Source of the DNA: Acephala macrosclerotiorum
Taxonomy: Eukaryota; Ascomycota; Leotiomycetes; Helotiales; Mollisiaceae
NCBI GenBank assembly: GCA_014904845.1
Contig: MU119231.1
Location: forward strand, 186,001 to 250,000
Direction of reading: 5' to 3'
DNA: 64,000 nucleotides
A program made the translations under genes and the position numbers. Below are positions 44,868 through 56,762 of this stretch, in pieces; position 1 is the first letter of the stretch, and every line of letters begins with the position of its first letter. A model generated the notes under the pieces. The model worked only from the letters and a program-made list of their open reading frames with translations. It searched no databases and was not told where the DNA came from.

Positions 44868-47800
44868 TCATAAGGGCTGTGCACCAGAGTGCTTCGCAAC
44901 TAATTTCTCAATCTGCTTTAACATATCGTTGATTCGATATGGTTTCGTCGTTACATCGTCCTGTCGCCATTCCATTAGCCATCTATTCCCTCAGAACCCA
45001 AGTGGGCAACCTTTCACCATCAAATAATTAAGGAAAACGAAACGTAGGAAAAGAAACTTACCATCCCAACCTCCAAACTCCTCAGAATCTGATCCTTCCT
45101 TGCATTAGCTGTCACAGCGATAATGGGCACATGCTCTCTAATCCTGCCTTCTCTCTGCAAATTCCGAATCATTTTTACGCATTCGATCCCATCCATTACG
45201 GGCATCTCGAGGTCCATTAGGATTACGGATAGTTTCTCGCCTCCTCCTTCCCCTCGTTCATACGTCTCATTTGGTGGGGATTCCTCGTTGTCGACAGGAC
45301 GATCATCAGGACTCGTCGGCTCATACCAAAATTCCGACCTCCTCAAAAACGCCAACGCCTCCTTCCCATGATTCGCGACTTCTACAACATGTCCTGCTTT
45401 GCGGAGCTGCTTGGAGACCACCTTCTGATTCACCAAATTATCCTCCACAACTAAAATATGGAAAACAGCCTCCTTATCCTTCGGTAATCTCGGACTAAGA
45501 GGAACTACATTCTCCATCTCCAGATTCGGCATCTTCGTCCCGTTTTGTAAAGCTGAGATTTCCACCGCGCAAGCTTCGCGTAATGCGTCTTCACGCACTA
45601 GGAGTTGGAAATCTTTCGCTCCTCCATCTGCTTTTCCCCCGTTTTCGTTTTCGACAGCATCAGGCGGAGGAAAGGTCCGACGAGTCTTGACGTAAAATTG
45701 AAACGTGCTCCCCTTCCCTGCCTGGCTCGCAACCCCAATTTCTCCTCCCTGCATCTCGACAAGTTGTCTCGAGATAAACAATCCAAGGCCAGAGCCGCCG
45801 TATGTTTGATGCGTCTTAGGAGATGCTTGAGCGAACAGATGAAATAAGTTCTTGATTTCGGTTGGAGAGAGACCGCGACCCGTATCTTCGACTGTTACGC
45901 AGAGGAAGATTACTTCGCCGTCTCCCCATTCGGATGATGATGTTTGATCTGGTGCGGCATTGGATTTGCGAACGTATTGTACACTGAAAGCTTTGTTTTC
46001 TGAGGGTTTGGTGAGTGAGGCGCCCATTGTTACTTTTATCTCTCTTTTGGCTTCTGTTCGGGTAAATTTTATGGCGTTGGTCATGAGGTTGATGAGGACT
46101 TGGAGAACGCGGCTAGGGTCTAGGAGGGTCCAGGATATATTGAGGGAGGTTAAGGAGGGTTCAGAAATGATAGTTAGAGAGGTCGAGGCGCGTTTTAGTT
46201 CTGCGTCGAACATTTTCAACGCTGATCGGATTAAAGAGATGGGCTGGCAGGCTTCAGGGGAGACAAGAAGGAGGTTGGAGTCTAGGCGGGAGATGGTGAG
46301 GATGTCATCTATTATGCGTTTTTGGTGCATGGCGCAGTAGATTATTGTGTCGGCTGCTTCAATTGCTTCGGAGATCAACTGGAGGGAAGCTGAGGGAGAG
46401 GAACTGGGTCCGGAGAGGGAAGTAGAGGAGGGGTCGGATGTTGTTAGTATGTTGCAGCGGAAGTCATTTAGAGAAGTGATAATTTCATCAGCGCAACCGA
46501 TTAGAGCGGAGAGTGGGTTGCGCATTTCATGCCTGCAGAGAATATCAATTAAGTCGTTCAACATTCAGGAGCCCCGAGTCGGAGGAAGCGAGGAATGAAG
46601 AGTGAAAGGGGTGTCACGTAGTAGAGGATGCTCTCATCGCGACTGAGGGGAGGCCAACTTACGATGTCATATCGATGAAGCGTTCTTGTTGCTTCTTATT
46701 CTCAATCGCTTGGTCCATCTTCCTCCTCAATTGACTCTCCGACCATTTCAACCCGCTACCAACGTCAGCACATCACCTCCAAGAACCCCTTGACACAGGC
46801 ACTCACCTAATATCAGTGATACAACTCATCACCGTACAAACCTCCCCATCGTCGTCGAAATCCGGATGCATAGCAAGCAATATCTCAGTATTTGCCCACT
46901 GACTATTCCCGTTCATATCTAACTCAGGCGCTTGCCACAGTCTCCGCATCACGGTTTGAATAGACAAACTCCTCCGTTCGTTCAACATCGTGTCCCACGC
47001 TTTCTGTATCAGTTCCACCTGGCCATCAGCAAGCACATCTGCCCAGTTCACCCTATTAGTCCCAACTTCCAGCTGCGTCAGGTCTCTCCAATTATCATTC
47101 GCCGACAAAGCTGTTCCGTCAGGAGCGAGGATGGCGAGTCCGATAGGTGCTCGAGTGGCGAAGCGGGCAAATTTGGTTTCGCTTTCCGTAAGTTCACGAA
47201 AGAGACGTTCGCGGTCGAGAGCGGCGAGTCGAGCTAGTGATTGTCGGTGTTCGACTTCTTCGCGGAGGATGACGGCTGACAGTTGCGGGGTGGTGACTTG
47301 TTGGGTTAAGAGGAGGAGCCAATCGCGGTAGTCTTCGTCGTAAGGTCTTCGAGGGTTGAGGAAGACGACTAAGAAAGCAAGCAGGTTGTCCATGTCTGTT
47401 GGGATTATGGGACAGACGACGACTTGGGTCTGGGCGAGGTTAGCAAATCGCTCTTGAGGGGCATAGAGACGTGAAATGGAAGACGGTGATTGGGAAATCG
47501 TACAGATGGAACCCCATAGCCACGCCATTTTAAGCTATTGAGCATTTTCGCAACTTTGTCTCCGACAGGTGCTGCAACCGGAGTTCGTTCCTTCGTGGCC
47601 ATCTTGATAAGCGGTACCAACCAATTCTCCTCATTCTCGGATCCAAGACTGGTAGCCGCGACCGGATGGCCTGGAGGAATACCCGTCGAGCCTTCTAAAA
47701 TACATGCCAAAGGCGTATTATTCCCAGAGGAATGCTGATTCTTGGGGGTTGATTTGACCGAGGATTTGGACGACGCTCGAGACCCGATCGTTGGATCATC

Positions 47801-48596
47801 TATCGAGTAGAGCAAGCAGAGCGGCATGTCTTTGTCTGCGTCTTCAATTCCGCGAATGATTTTGGACCAGAGGTCCTTGATGGTTTGAGCCGTTGCGAGT
47901 TCACGGCTCAGATTCTGGACTATCGACATTCGACGTTCGCGGATGACATCCACGGAGACCTCTACCACGGTGTTATGAGAACCGACGACCCAGCCTTCAG
48001 GGCCAACGATCGGTACGAATTTCCAGTTGAAATACGTTTCCTCTGGAAGATATCAGCGTGGCGAATGACTGGGACGTGGGAAGATAGACCCACCATAGAA
48101 TCCATGTCTGTGGGGTAGTAGAAATGCATTGGCTTCTACAACTGTCTCTGCATTTTCTCGCTGGTTGGCGAGAAGCTTTTCAAAGTGGTCCCAGATTTCA
48201 GGAAACTCGATCTTGGGATCTTGTCCTTGAAGCGCTGGGTGTTTTTGGCCTATCAGGTTGATGTAGGCTTCGTTATACACAATGGTAGCATCTTCTCCCC
48301 AAAATATGGCTGTTAATTCAGTCAGTTGGACACTGCTGGACGAAGCTTGATAGCAATTTGTACTCACCAGCTGGAGAGGGATCTTGGACAAGGAGCAAGA
48401 TCATCTGTTGAAGCTGGGCAGGCCAATCTTTGATCAGTCCTAGGGGAGACTTTGCCCAGTCTACATTCAAGATGAACTTTTGAAATGGGGTAATGTTTGT
48501 ACTCGATCCAGATAACCAGTCAAACTTCTTCCTTCTCGAGTTGTCTTTCAGAGCACGTGCTCTTTGGGCCAACTTCCCGTTTTGCTGATTCTCCAT
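44868..48596 (-). CDS. Hybrid histidine kinase with PAS-type sensor and receiver
   Basis: Seven exons: 48596-48368, 48309-48094, 48042-47504, 47429-46807, 46755-46663, 46532-45062 and 44960-44868. They total 3264 nt and give 1087 residues. The N-terminal 150 residues look PAS-like. A GAF-like region follows (ending FLVVFLNPRRPYDEDY), then a second PAS (GLAILAPDGTALSANDNWRDL). HisKA has the phospho-acceptor His near residue 568 (DMTSHEMRNPLSA), split by an intron. HATPase has N (LINLMTNAIKFTR), G1 (VEDTGRGLS) and G2 (GGSGLGLFIS) boxes. The receiver shows VVEDNLVNQK, the phospho-acceptor Asp in LMDLEMPVMDG, Thr in AVTANA and Lys in TTKPYR from the last exon. No membrane helix is seen, so it is likely a cytosolic sensor feeding the Ypd1 phosphorelay. 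The signal is unknown. All catalytic residues are intact. Confidence 0.9.
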
Positions 48597-49320
48597 GGTT
48601 GATGTCCTGTACCGGTCGGTCGAGAGGAAAGGGAGCCTCAAATGGACCGGAGCGAGCTACAAGAGCCAGTGATATGTTTGTAGTCCTCGGGGTGGAGGTA
48701 TGCTCATATCATGGCGCGTTCAGCCTTAGAAGAGTACCTGTTGCGTCATGTGGTTTCGCGAGGCCAGCTGTCGATGTTTGCTGTCTTTTTCGTTCCTTTC
48801 CTCGTTTCTCCGTCCTCGAGCCCTTTTCATAGGCATCCACGCGCGAAACCACGATGTTGTTGCCTAAGGCAAAAGCTATAATCTTGACAGTAGTTGAGGG
48901 TTCCGTTGAAAAAGCAGGAAGTGAAAATAGTGCAATAGAGCGACGCAGTCGGAATTCGCTGTGGCTGGCCAGCAGCGATAGTTGCCGCGCCGGCGTCTCC
49001 TGGTGGCGATGGTCTCGATTCTAGATCTCGCTTATCGCCCCTATCCTGGAACGCCTCGTTTCGGACAGGTCTATACCCCTGAATTCAAATCATATTCCTT
49101 ACAGTTTATGAGGTGGCAATATGTCGAAAACAGCTCTCTTGACAGACTTTCACAGGAGACAAGTCGCTGCAAGTTACAGATAAAGCGGGCTCAAGAGGGC
49201 AAGGACACTAGGTCTGGGCATTTCACAGAGGCTGTTCCGGCCTTGAGGATACCTTTGGACAGCTCGTTTCAGGCTGTCAATTGCCCGCATATACTTTTGT
49301 CAGAACCAGCACTTGTAACC
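48597..49320. other. Upstream region of the histidine kinase gene
   Basis: No gene supported; a 137-codon frame at 48982-49395 runs into the MITE and has no domain. Confidence 0.4.
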
Positions 49321-49323
49321 TTA

Positions 49324-49619
49324 CGAGCCTGTGATTATAAGTCTGTGCTTTTCAGGGCTTTTCGAGGCTTTTCAAGGCTTCTCCCTAACAAATGAACCCT
49401 GAAACCGAATATCGACTTTTGAATCAAAATATAAACAAACTTAATTAATTTATAAAAAAAAAAAACTTTAGCTTTTATCAAATAATAGACTACGGTCTTA
49501 AGGGATTTTAATTTGTAGTTGTTTTATACTTTTTAAGTAACGGCGTAGACTTTAAAGTTCTTCGCGAAAAAGTAACCTGAAAACAGCCTGAAAAGCACAG
49601 ACTTATAATCCCAGGCTCG
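49324..49619. mobile_element. 296-bp MITE with TTA target duplication
   Basis: Inverted terminal repeats of about 33 bp (CGAGCCTGKGATTATAAG..., then TCTGTGCTTTTCAGG) lie at both ends and differ at one base. TTA is repeated outside them (49321-49323 and 49620-49622). A three-base TWA duplication is typical of PIF/Harbinger elements. The interior is AT-rich with no open frame. Near-identical ends suggest fairly recent movement. Confidence 0.8.
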
Positions 49620-49622
49620 TTA

Positions 49623-51525
49623 ATTGCTTCAAGTTCGCGATCATACATATTAGCTATTTACTGTGACCTTTCTGTTAAGTGAAATCGCTGGATCACGTCT
49701 CTGTTATACATCTCCTTTTCAACTATGAAAGCTTTGGTACTTCTCCATGGCTGGTGGCAAACCTCTCTCAGTGCTCATTAAATTTATTTCTGTTCAGTGA
49801 AATTTCTTCTTCTGGGGTTGTCGAGAACTTCTTACATGGTACTTGAGAACTATCAGTGACATTAAGCTTCTGTATCAAACGAAAGATGAAGCATCATTCA
49901 AGATACAACAATTATGTTTCTTGCTTCGGTCATGTTGACTACGACGTGGGGCACGAATCTTAACGGCCGGGTCATCTTACATGCCATGTCTCTTCTGATA
50001 TTTGGTATTGGCGTGGTAGGAGAATACCCAATGACGAGCACGACTGCGACGGAAGGCGTTCATGGAAGGAGTACTCTCTCGAAACGACAAGCTGCATTGA
50101 GGGAGGTCCGTGCACCTCGCATTCCTGATGCAAGGTTGGTGATAATTGCTCCACCAGGGTGTCCTCCTCGTCGCTCTTCTGATCTTCCACGGAGGCGGGG
50201 ACCCACCGTGCGGCGAGGCATCAGCACAGTACACTTTTCGAGTATCATTCGGGCTGGCAGCATTTTCCTCCTGCTAATGTACACCCGTATATACAAGCTG
50301 CGGAACGTCGACCAATCATAGAAAGCTGCGAAGGAAAAATCGAAAGGCACAGGGTAAGCTCTCAGCAGGAGAAATAAGTAGCCGATATCCGTCTTGTGCG
50401 CAAATTCACACGAATCCGCGAATTTCACTAAAACTAGTTAAGAAAACTTGCAATTTCTTTTTACGAAGTCTTTTATTAGCTTCTTGAAAAGTATTTTTAG
50501 AAGTTTCATAGATATTAGAGTGTGAGTAGTTACGAAATAAATAATTCAGTAGAAGACTTTTTGGTGTTCTCGAGGACGAAAATCGGCCATTTATTTCTCC
50601 GGCTGAGAGGTAAGACACCGAATCGCTGAAACTTGTCACTCGACATCACTAGCACAGGCTCTTCGCTACTTCTGTCTGTTGACTCTGCAACGACTTCTCA
50701 TTTATGGAAATCAGATCTTCAGAAGCGTATTCCTCTCACTCGTGACGAACAATGATGGTGAGTCCTCCCCTAGCCTCTCCAAAACCCTTCAGTTGACACC
50801 CCTCAGACTAAGTAACAACCCTCTGGCTATACAACCTAATAAACGTTGGCTGCGAATTCGTCGGCTACCATCTCGCGGCCCTCCTCATAGACTACAAAGC
50901 TTGCGGCCGCAAATGCATGCCAGCCGTCGGATTCATCTTGACGATAATATTTATCCTGATACCGCTAGTCATGATCTGAGAGAGCAGGAGAGGTACTGAC
51001 AGTACGTTCGAGAAGGTTGTGAGAACGAATATCATAGAATCGCGATCCACCCTCGCCATCTGAGCTTATTTGAGAGGGTGGATTTGAGGCGACATAAGAA
51101 TTGTGACCTGAAAAAGGATAGAGAGAGCAAGATTGAGGAATTGAGACAATTATGGGAAAGCGAGAAAAGCGGGGAGGAAGTATAGTGGCGAGACGTTGAT
51201 ACAAGAGGCAGCTGCATATTTTGAATGCGAGTCGAGGTCGAGGTGGACTTTAATGGAGAACGTAAACTAAGCACGGCAAATGTTTGCAGGACTGGACACG
51301 AGAGTTGGGTACTTGTATGAAGCTATGATGGCGATTCAAAGTACAGACTTTGTTGTTTGAAGAAACATCTAGGGAGCAATTGCAAGTGTATGACTCGTAA
51401 GTCAATGATGTGAATTTTTAAATCGACGTTGTACAGTGACCATCAAATAAAGTGTCCAAATTTTTGAACTGAAAGCATCGAGCGACCGAACATAAATGAG
51501 CTTTTCAACCGATTAGCGCCGAAAC
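49623..51525. other. Gene-poor stretch
   Basis: The longest frame, 49914-50321, has a hydrophobic segment (ILHAMSLLIFGIGVVG) followed by basic Lys-Arg sites and could encode a small secreted or membrane peptide. Nothing else supports it. A frame at 50679-50999 includes a GTGAGT site but no domain. I see no certain gene. Confidence 0.35.
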
Positions 51526-52635
51526 TCAGATCCAATGCGCGAACCAATTAACAATTTCTTCAGCAGCCAAGAACTTCAAAAACAGAAGCAATGCAATAAC
51601 CAAGGTAATAAACCAGATACTCAGACTGATGACCCATCCCGAGATCCATAAAGCAGCTTTTGAAAAGTTCGAGTTCCCCCTCCCACCGAATGCCTTCTCC
51701 GCACGTCCCAAAGTGCCTCTCACCGCCTTCACCAACACATTCCTCATCAAGAACAACACGATCGTCAACCCAGCTAAGAGAATCCACCCATCTTTCAAAT
51801 CCCAGCTCAGTTTTGTCTCCGCACATGGCGTATCATGAAAATAACTCCACTTCTTCTCCGGCCCAACCGGGTCATTAAAAACACTCACGGCCGGCAACCT
51901 AATTGTAAAGTGCTGATAACAATCTCCGAAGAATTCCAAATTCTCGAACTTCTTTTCGGCCAACGCTGTTGTTTTCCATCCATTATCCAGACTCCAGATC
52001 CAATCACTTGCTCTCAACGGCAAGGTTCGATCAATAACCACATGTCCGAGATCGACCCAGAATTCTCCACAGAAGAAGGACTCGCCCTGTGCACAATCTG
52101 AGTAGGTTTTGTAATCTCTCAGCCAAAGAGTAGGTTTCCTCGCAACGGCAGTTTCACAACCGGGGGCTTCCTCTGGAACGCTATCCTCTTTCCTCCTCAA
52201 CATCTCCGGCGCATTAATCATCGGATCCCTCATCCAGTCATTGATGTATTTATAACTTCCTCCCCTCGCCTCTCCCTGCTTATTCAAGACGTCGTAAGCA
52301 TCATTGACCAGAATTATAGCCTGAGCTGCTATTTCTTTCTGCGCTGGGTCGCGGATTTTATCTGGATGCAGACGCACGGAGATGTGTTTCCATGCATGCT
52401 TTATATCTTTCTGAGAAGCCCAGGGCTTGAGTCCTAGGTTCCGGTGATGGGGAGTGTAGATTGGCTTTGGGCATTCGACGATTTTGATGCGTTTTTTAGG
52501 TCGTTTGGAGCCGGCATGCTTCTTTCTGTCGGAGTTGGAGTCGTATCTGTTGTTTCGAGTTCGGTAGTCGTAATAATCGTCGTAGTCTGATTGATAGAAA
52601 TCGTAAAAATCTTTAAAGAACTCAAAGAATCCCAT
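51526..52635 (-). CDS. J-domain (DnaJ-like) membrane protein
   Basis: 369 residues from MGFFEFFKDF (52635); an upstream in-frame ATG (52653) would add six. A Tyr/Asp-rich N-terminus and a basic patch (SKRPKKRIKI) precede a J domain at about residues 65-130: LGLKPWASQKDIKHAWK, then the diagnostic HPD in SVRLHPDKIRD, then DAYDVLN. A Cys-containing middle part follows. Two C-terminal hydrophobic segments (GWILLAGLTIVLFLMRNVLV and ISLSIWFITLVIALLLFLKF) predict membrane anchoring. It should stimulate an Hsp70 ATPase at a membrane, perhaps the ER. The HPD motif is intact. The subfamily is not recognised. Confidence 0.8.
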   Translation of the reverse strand: MGFFEFFKDFYDFYQSDYDDYYDYRTRNNRYDSNSDRKKHAGSKRPKKRIKIVECPKPIYTPHHRNLGLKPWASQKDIKHAWKHISVRLHPDKIRDPAQKEIAAQAIILVNDAYDVLNKQGEARGGSYKYINDWMRDPMINAPEMLRRKEDSVPEEAPGCETAVARKPTLWLRDYKTYSDCAQGESFFCGEFWVDLGHVVIDRTLPLRASDWIWSLDNGWKTTALAEKKFENLEFFGDCYQHFTIRLPAVSVFNDPVGPEKKWSYFHDTPCAETKLSWDLKDGWILLAGLTIVLFLMRNVLVKAVRGTLGRAEKAFGGRGNSNFSKAALWISGWVISLSIWFITLVIALLLFLKFLAAEEIVNWFAHWI

Positions 52636-53511
52636 TATCGCGACGTTGAGCAAGTGTAAAACTTGAAGTCTTGTGACATAGAGTTGTAGGTGAAGGGCAT
52701 TCTCGATTCTGTACGAGGATGTGTGGGGTTCTTTGTTAGGAACGAGCGATATGCTGCTGTTTGCAGACCTGGATCAGTAACTTCTTCATTGTGAGCAGAT
52801 TCTAAATCATGAACAAAGGGTATGAGGCTGAAGATCTTTGGAATCAGATTGTTCAGCACTTTGCAAAATAGTATTGGTGTATTTCCCAGCTTGAGAGTTT
52901 GCCAGTTCAACAAGGCGGAAATCCCGGGCACTTCTCAAGAGCTCGGGAAAGAAATACCAAAAGGCAGAATTGTGGACTCTCATGACGTTCTTGAGAAACC
53001 TGGTCAAGGAAGAGACAGGCCTTCACCGGTTTGAATTAGCAGATACAGAATAATGCAAAAGTAGCGTGCAGAGATACTCGGGAGTTCAAGAAGAGAGTGA
53101 CAACTGGGAATGGGAGACAACGCGTCGCGCATTTGGGTAACTTATAGGCCGAAGGAAAGAAGTAGATAGTTGTACACGGCTTCTACCTGCTTGATTCGAG
53201 ACACTGAAGGGCGGTAGGTGATAATGAGTCTTGGGCGGGAATGAGAAAAGGAGATAACTCGAAATTTGAGAGAGAATCTCGCGTTATCACGTGAACTCGC
53301 GACCAGCCTGTCCCGTGAAGCATTTCTACATGTCAACTGCAGTAAATGTACCTTCTTCAACAACCTATTTCACTCAATACAACTCAAAGGTCTCATTTAG
53401 CTGGCAGATATCGACTTTACTTCTGCATACATAGATCTTACACTGTCCCAACGCCGGATACTCTTCAGCCTCTCATTACACCACCCTTCCCATACCAGAG
53501 TCGAGGCCACA
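52636..53511. other. Divergent promoter region, J-domain and MYND genes
   Basis: The two genes start away from each other across this 876-bp gap. Frames here (52635-52931, 52807-53007 minus; 53346-53528 plus) have no domain. Confidence 0.4.
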
Positions 53512-54120
53512 ATGAGCACAACCATTGAACACCGCTGCCAGGCCTGCTGGTCATCTTCCGAAAAGAATTGCGCCTCTTGCAGAGCGACCTGGTACTGCAG
53601 TGCCGACTGTCAAAAATCCGATTGGCCCCTCCATAAGACTCGATGCAAGTTCCTCCAAAACCACCCTCTGAATTCTGAACCTCAACCCATCTCCTGCGTC
53701 AAAATCCACTCACCACATACCCGCTACGAAAGTGTTACCATTCTATCCGACCATAGCATATTCACAACGAAAGCTCTTCCAATAACTACGAAATTCGGCT
53801 ACCCACTTGTCATCTCGCGAGAGACAGAGAATCTTCCGCGAGGCACAAATACGGACAATCACCATGCAACGTGGTTGAACATCGATCCTGAAAGTGGATT
53901 TGCACCAGCTGATTGGCAAGGAGGTATCGGTACGGTGATTGCTGCTGCTGCTGATGGTTCCCCCTTGAGTACCGGAGTACTAGGCGCCATCACCGACTAT
54001 GTGAGCAATATTCTGGACAGATTTGGGGATGGGGGAGTGCCGAGAGACATGTATAAGAGAGCGAAGTTGGATACGTTCATTGAGCAACAATTGAAGATGC
54101 AGGCAGACTATCAGTCATAA
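53512..54120 (+). CDS. MYND zinc-finger protein
   Basis: 202 residues, no intron. The N-terminal MYND finger (residues 9-45) has the full set C-x2-C, C-x2-C, YC-x3-C, H-x3-C: CQAC, CASC, WYCSADCQ and WPLHKTRC. The rest has no recognised catalytic motif. It includes NIDPESGFAPADWQGGIGTV and a C-terminal helical part. MYND fingers mediate protein contacts with proline-rich partners. The protein is short compared with SET-MYND enzymes and carries no SET motifs, so it is probably an adaptor of unknown role. Confidence 0.8.
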   Translation: MSTTIEHRCQACWSSSEKNCASCRATWYCSADCQKSDWPLHKTRCKFLQNHPLNSEPQPISCVKIHSPHTRYESVTILSDHSIFTTKALPITTKFGYPLVISRETENLPRGTNTDNHHATWLNIDPESGFAPADWQGGIGTVIAAAADGSPLSTGVLGAITDYVSNILDRFGDGGVPRDMYKRAKLDTFIEQQLKMQADYQS

Positions 54121-54419
54121 ATAGCGGCCCTCAATCGTGGAACTGAATGACCGAATTCTAGGTGGAGCGTCAATAGTCGAGAAACGGGAGTTTCTGTTTG
54201 GTGTCGGATTTTGGGAAGCGACGCACTTTTGAGGATCTCTGGGTGGCACTAAAAGTAAGAGCGATGGGAAATGCAATGTCTGCTCTTTTGAATATAAATC
54301 TTTTCTGGATACTCACTATACTTAACCGGAACCTGTGTTTCTCGACTTCTGTTAACTGTCCAGCAGCCATAGCGCCATCAACTATTTACACCCCAGCATC
54401 TCTTGCGTCCCCGTCTGTT

Positions 54420-54611
54420 TCACGACCATTGTTTTCGAACAGGACAATAATGGCCGTAGTGCCCGATATTACCCGACTCCTGGATAGTGTTCTTACAGTG
54501 CGGGCATACTACCGGTATGTAGAGTTGCAGGGTTGGGCAGTTGTGATCTGGTGCTTGATGCCATGTATGGCAGAATCTGCAGCGGGGGCGGAGATTGGCT
54601 TGTTGGGACAT
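54420..54611 (-). CDS. 63-aa Cys/His-rich small protein
   Basis: An intact short frame with two probable zinc-binding halves: C-x2-C-x3-H-x4-H-x-C (CRFCHTWHQAPDHNC) and, ten residues on, CPHC followed by HYGHYC. Almost nothing else is encoded. The same order (C-x2-C, His, C, CP-x-C, H, C) appears in the 65-aa protein at 57493. No named family is recognised. It could bind zinc as a mini-adaptor. The frame is short, so expression must be shown. Confidence 0.5.
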   Translation of the reverse strand: MSQQANLRPRCRFCHTWHQAPDHNCPTLQLYIPVVCPHCKNTIQESGNIGHYGHYCPVRKQWS

Positions 54612-55264
54612 TTTGTTTGCTGATGTTGGATAATGATTGTGAAGGGTCTTGCGTTGAGGTAATCTGAATGGGATATATGTGGGTTTTTGCTGGTACCGTG
54701 GGCGAGTGCTCTACGAATATGGACTCGAAGCCAGGAACAAGTCCCTACCTTATATTCTATGATCGCCATGTTGTGAGAAGAGTGTACTCCGTTTCGAACT
54801 CGATAAGTTCAGGTTGAGGATTCGAGAAGCTGAGACGAGATCTGATCTTTTCTTGAAAGATCCTTTATCGTTCTCGAGTTTAGACTACGGGCGCAGATTC
54901 GAGTTGAGGTGAAAAGGTCTTGTGTCACAAACGATATTTCGAAACTCCTTTCAAGACAAAATTAGCATAAAGTTCATCATTGTCCTTTTACTCAAATGGT
55001 CTTTGTTGTTACAAGGCGAAGTTGTTATGCTGTGGCCGCATCATGACGAGCCTTGCCTCGGTCACTCGAAAGAGCTGAAGCACATGCTCGATTTGGAGAC
55101 TATGGGAGACATGGAATTTTTATTTCTATTTGGTTGTTGTATGATGCTTTCGCGACCTTTAGACGCGAATAATTGTGACCAGAATCTAAAGGTCCACTGT
55201 ACTGCGCCCTCTCGATAATGCAACGATTATTATGTCGTTTTCCGCTCCCATGCCGACCGCCAGT
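54612..55264. other. Intergenic, no supported gene
   Basis: A frame at 54922-55218 lacks a domain; otherwise nothing is seen. Confidence 0.4.
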
Positions 55265-56762
55265 CTAGTCAAACATCCCGGTAGCTTTCATCTTCTGTGT
55301 CGCGGTCCAGATGCTGGCAGTCTTCCACACAGCTTGGCTTAAACTAATTCCTTCCCCCTCATTCCACTCGCCATCGGTTTCCTTCCCCGTTCTCTCCGCC
55401 ATCGGTTGATCGTACCCGCAACCACAGTGGCAGATGGGCCATGTGCTTTCAGACCCATGTCGCATTGCTTCATGTCGTTGGAATGCTATGCATGCAGCGT
55501 GACGCCACCAGCCTATAAATGTTGACTTGGTCTTCTTCATCCAGTCCGCCACTTCGGCCCAGGTGAATATGCGGATGACCTCATCTTGCCCTATTGAAAA
55601 TGGACTCAGATACTCTTTGAGCTCTCTTGAGAACTTTCCAGAGACACCATTGTACTTGGCCTCCGTTTTAAGCTTCATGATTAGCTTCCCGGCTGCAATT
55701 CTGGCATGTGTATTAATGAGCGTCAGCTTGACGTAGGAAGATATCGTCTCTCCATCAGCGAGTATCAACTTGGTGTGGTATTTTCGGCGGCCAAGTAGCT
55801 TAGGGACAAAATGCTCGGAGATCCTCACAGGATCATTCGACATTGATATGAGCGAAGTCTTCTTCCTTTGATCCCATTCAACGTGTCTACTGATCTCGAC
55901 TCTTCGTACCTCGTCCGTGTCGAGCATAGCATTATGACCACCGGAGGTGAAACCGACCTTGTCACCATCGATCCTGCACTGGCTTGACGCACCCCAAACA
56001 CGCATCATTAAAGGTGGAATCCGGTCGAATGTTGCATTTGAAGGAGCCCATGGATGCTTGTTCTCCTCGTCTCCTTTCAAGCGAGCATACATATCTGGGC
56101 GGTCAGAGGGTGGGGGACTTTGAAGAATCCATTGTTGAACTTTCCTTAGTCTCGCCGTGGAACTTGTCTTCTATGACATTGATAATGTTCAAGCTCTCGT
56201 CCAATTCGTCAGATGTCAAGCTTAACTCGGCTCCTTGCAAAATGCCGACCAGCTTAGTGATAAGCTCTCGGTGCTGCATCTGTCTGTGGGTTTTCGTGCC
56301 ATTCTTCTTGTGTGAGACCACTGCCGGGGTGTTCTGCTTGGTGAGAGCATTCTTCATGAATTCCTTGTTCGGTCGGGACTTGGCAGCACGCTTCTTTGCG
56401 GGCTCTGACGCCGGGGCAGATGTCAAGCCAATGCCTTTGGGGCTGACGAGCTTCTCATTACCGCCATCTTCAGCACCCAGGACTGGACTTGTAATGTCTG
56501 AAGCGCCTCGAGGAAGTTCACGGCTACCTTCTGACGCTAATCCGCTGCTGGATGCATGGATCTGTGTGCGCTCCGTCTCCGATGCAGCCGGCTCTACAAT
56601 AGATTCTCCACCATCGAGATTCTCAGCATCACTGATCTCATTATTCTTCCGCTTCCTTGGCATATCAGGAACAGTAGCCGCGACGCCTATATTTTCAATA
56701 TTTCGATTGGCCGCAACAGGATGGTGAATGAGCTCGGGGTGACTCTTCTCGTTGGCTCCCAT
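55265..56762 (-). CDS. DUF7587-like protein, copy B (possible frameshift)
   Basis: The first frame (56762 to about 56110) encodes a Ser/Lys-rich N-terminus with PRKRKNNE and a helical part. The second (about 56130-55265) begins QQWILQSPPPSDRPDMYARL and carries the conserved domain. That reads NKHPW, LMMRVWG, HVEWDQRKKTSLISMSND, VKLTLINTHARIAAGK and LSPFSIGQDEVIRIFTW. These line up block by block with copy A at 38111. The two frames differ by one base and overlap near 56120. I found no good intron to join them, so there is either a one-base indel, an assembly error or an unusual short intron. C-terminal CHCGCG parallels the Cys cluster of copy A. Function is unknown. Confidence 0.65.

Noticed and set aside
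45123..46340. Several plus-strand frames
   Set aside because: Shadows of the histidine kinase exons.
49914..50321. Secreted peptide with Lys-Arg processing sites
   Set aside because: The hydrophobic part is not at a clear N-terminus and the rest is Arg/Pro-rich chance-like sequence; left as a note only.
55984..56727. 247-codon plus-strand frame
   Set aside because: Antisense to the N-terminal part of DUF7587-like copy B; no domain.
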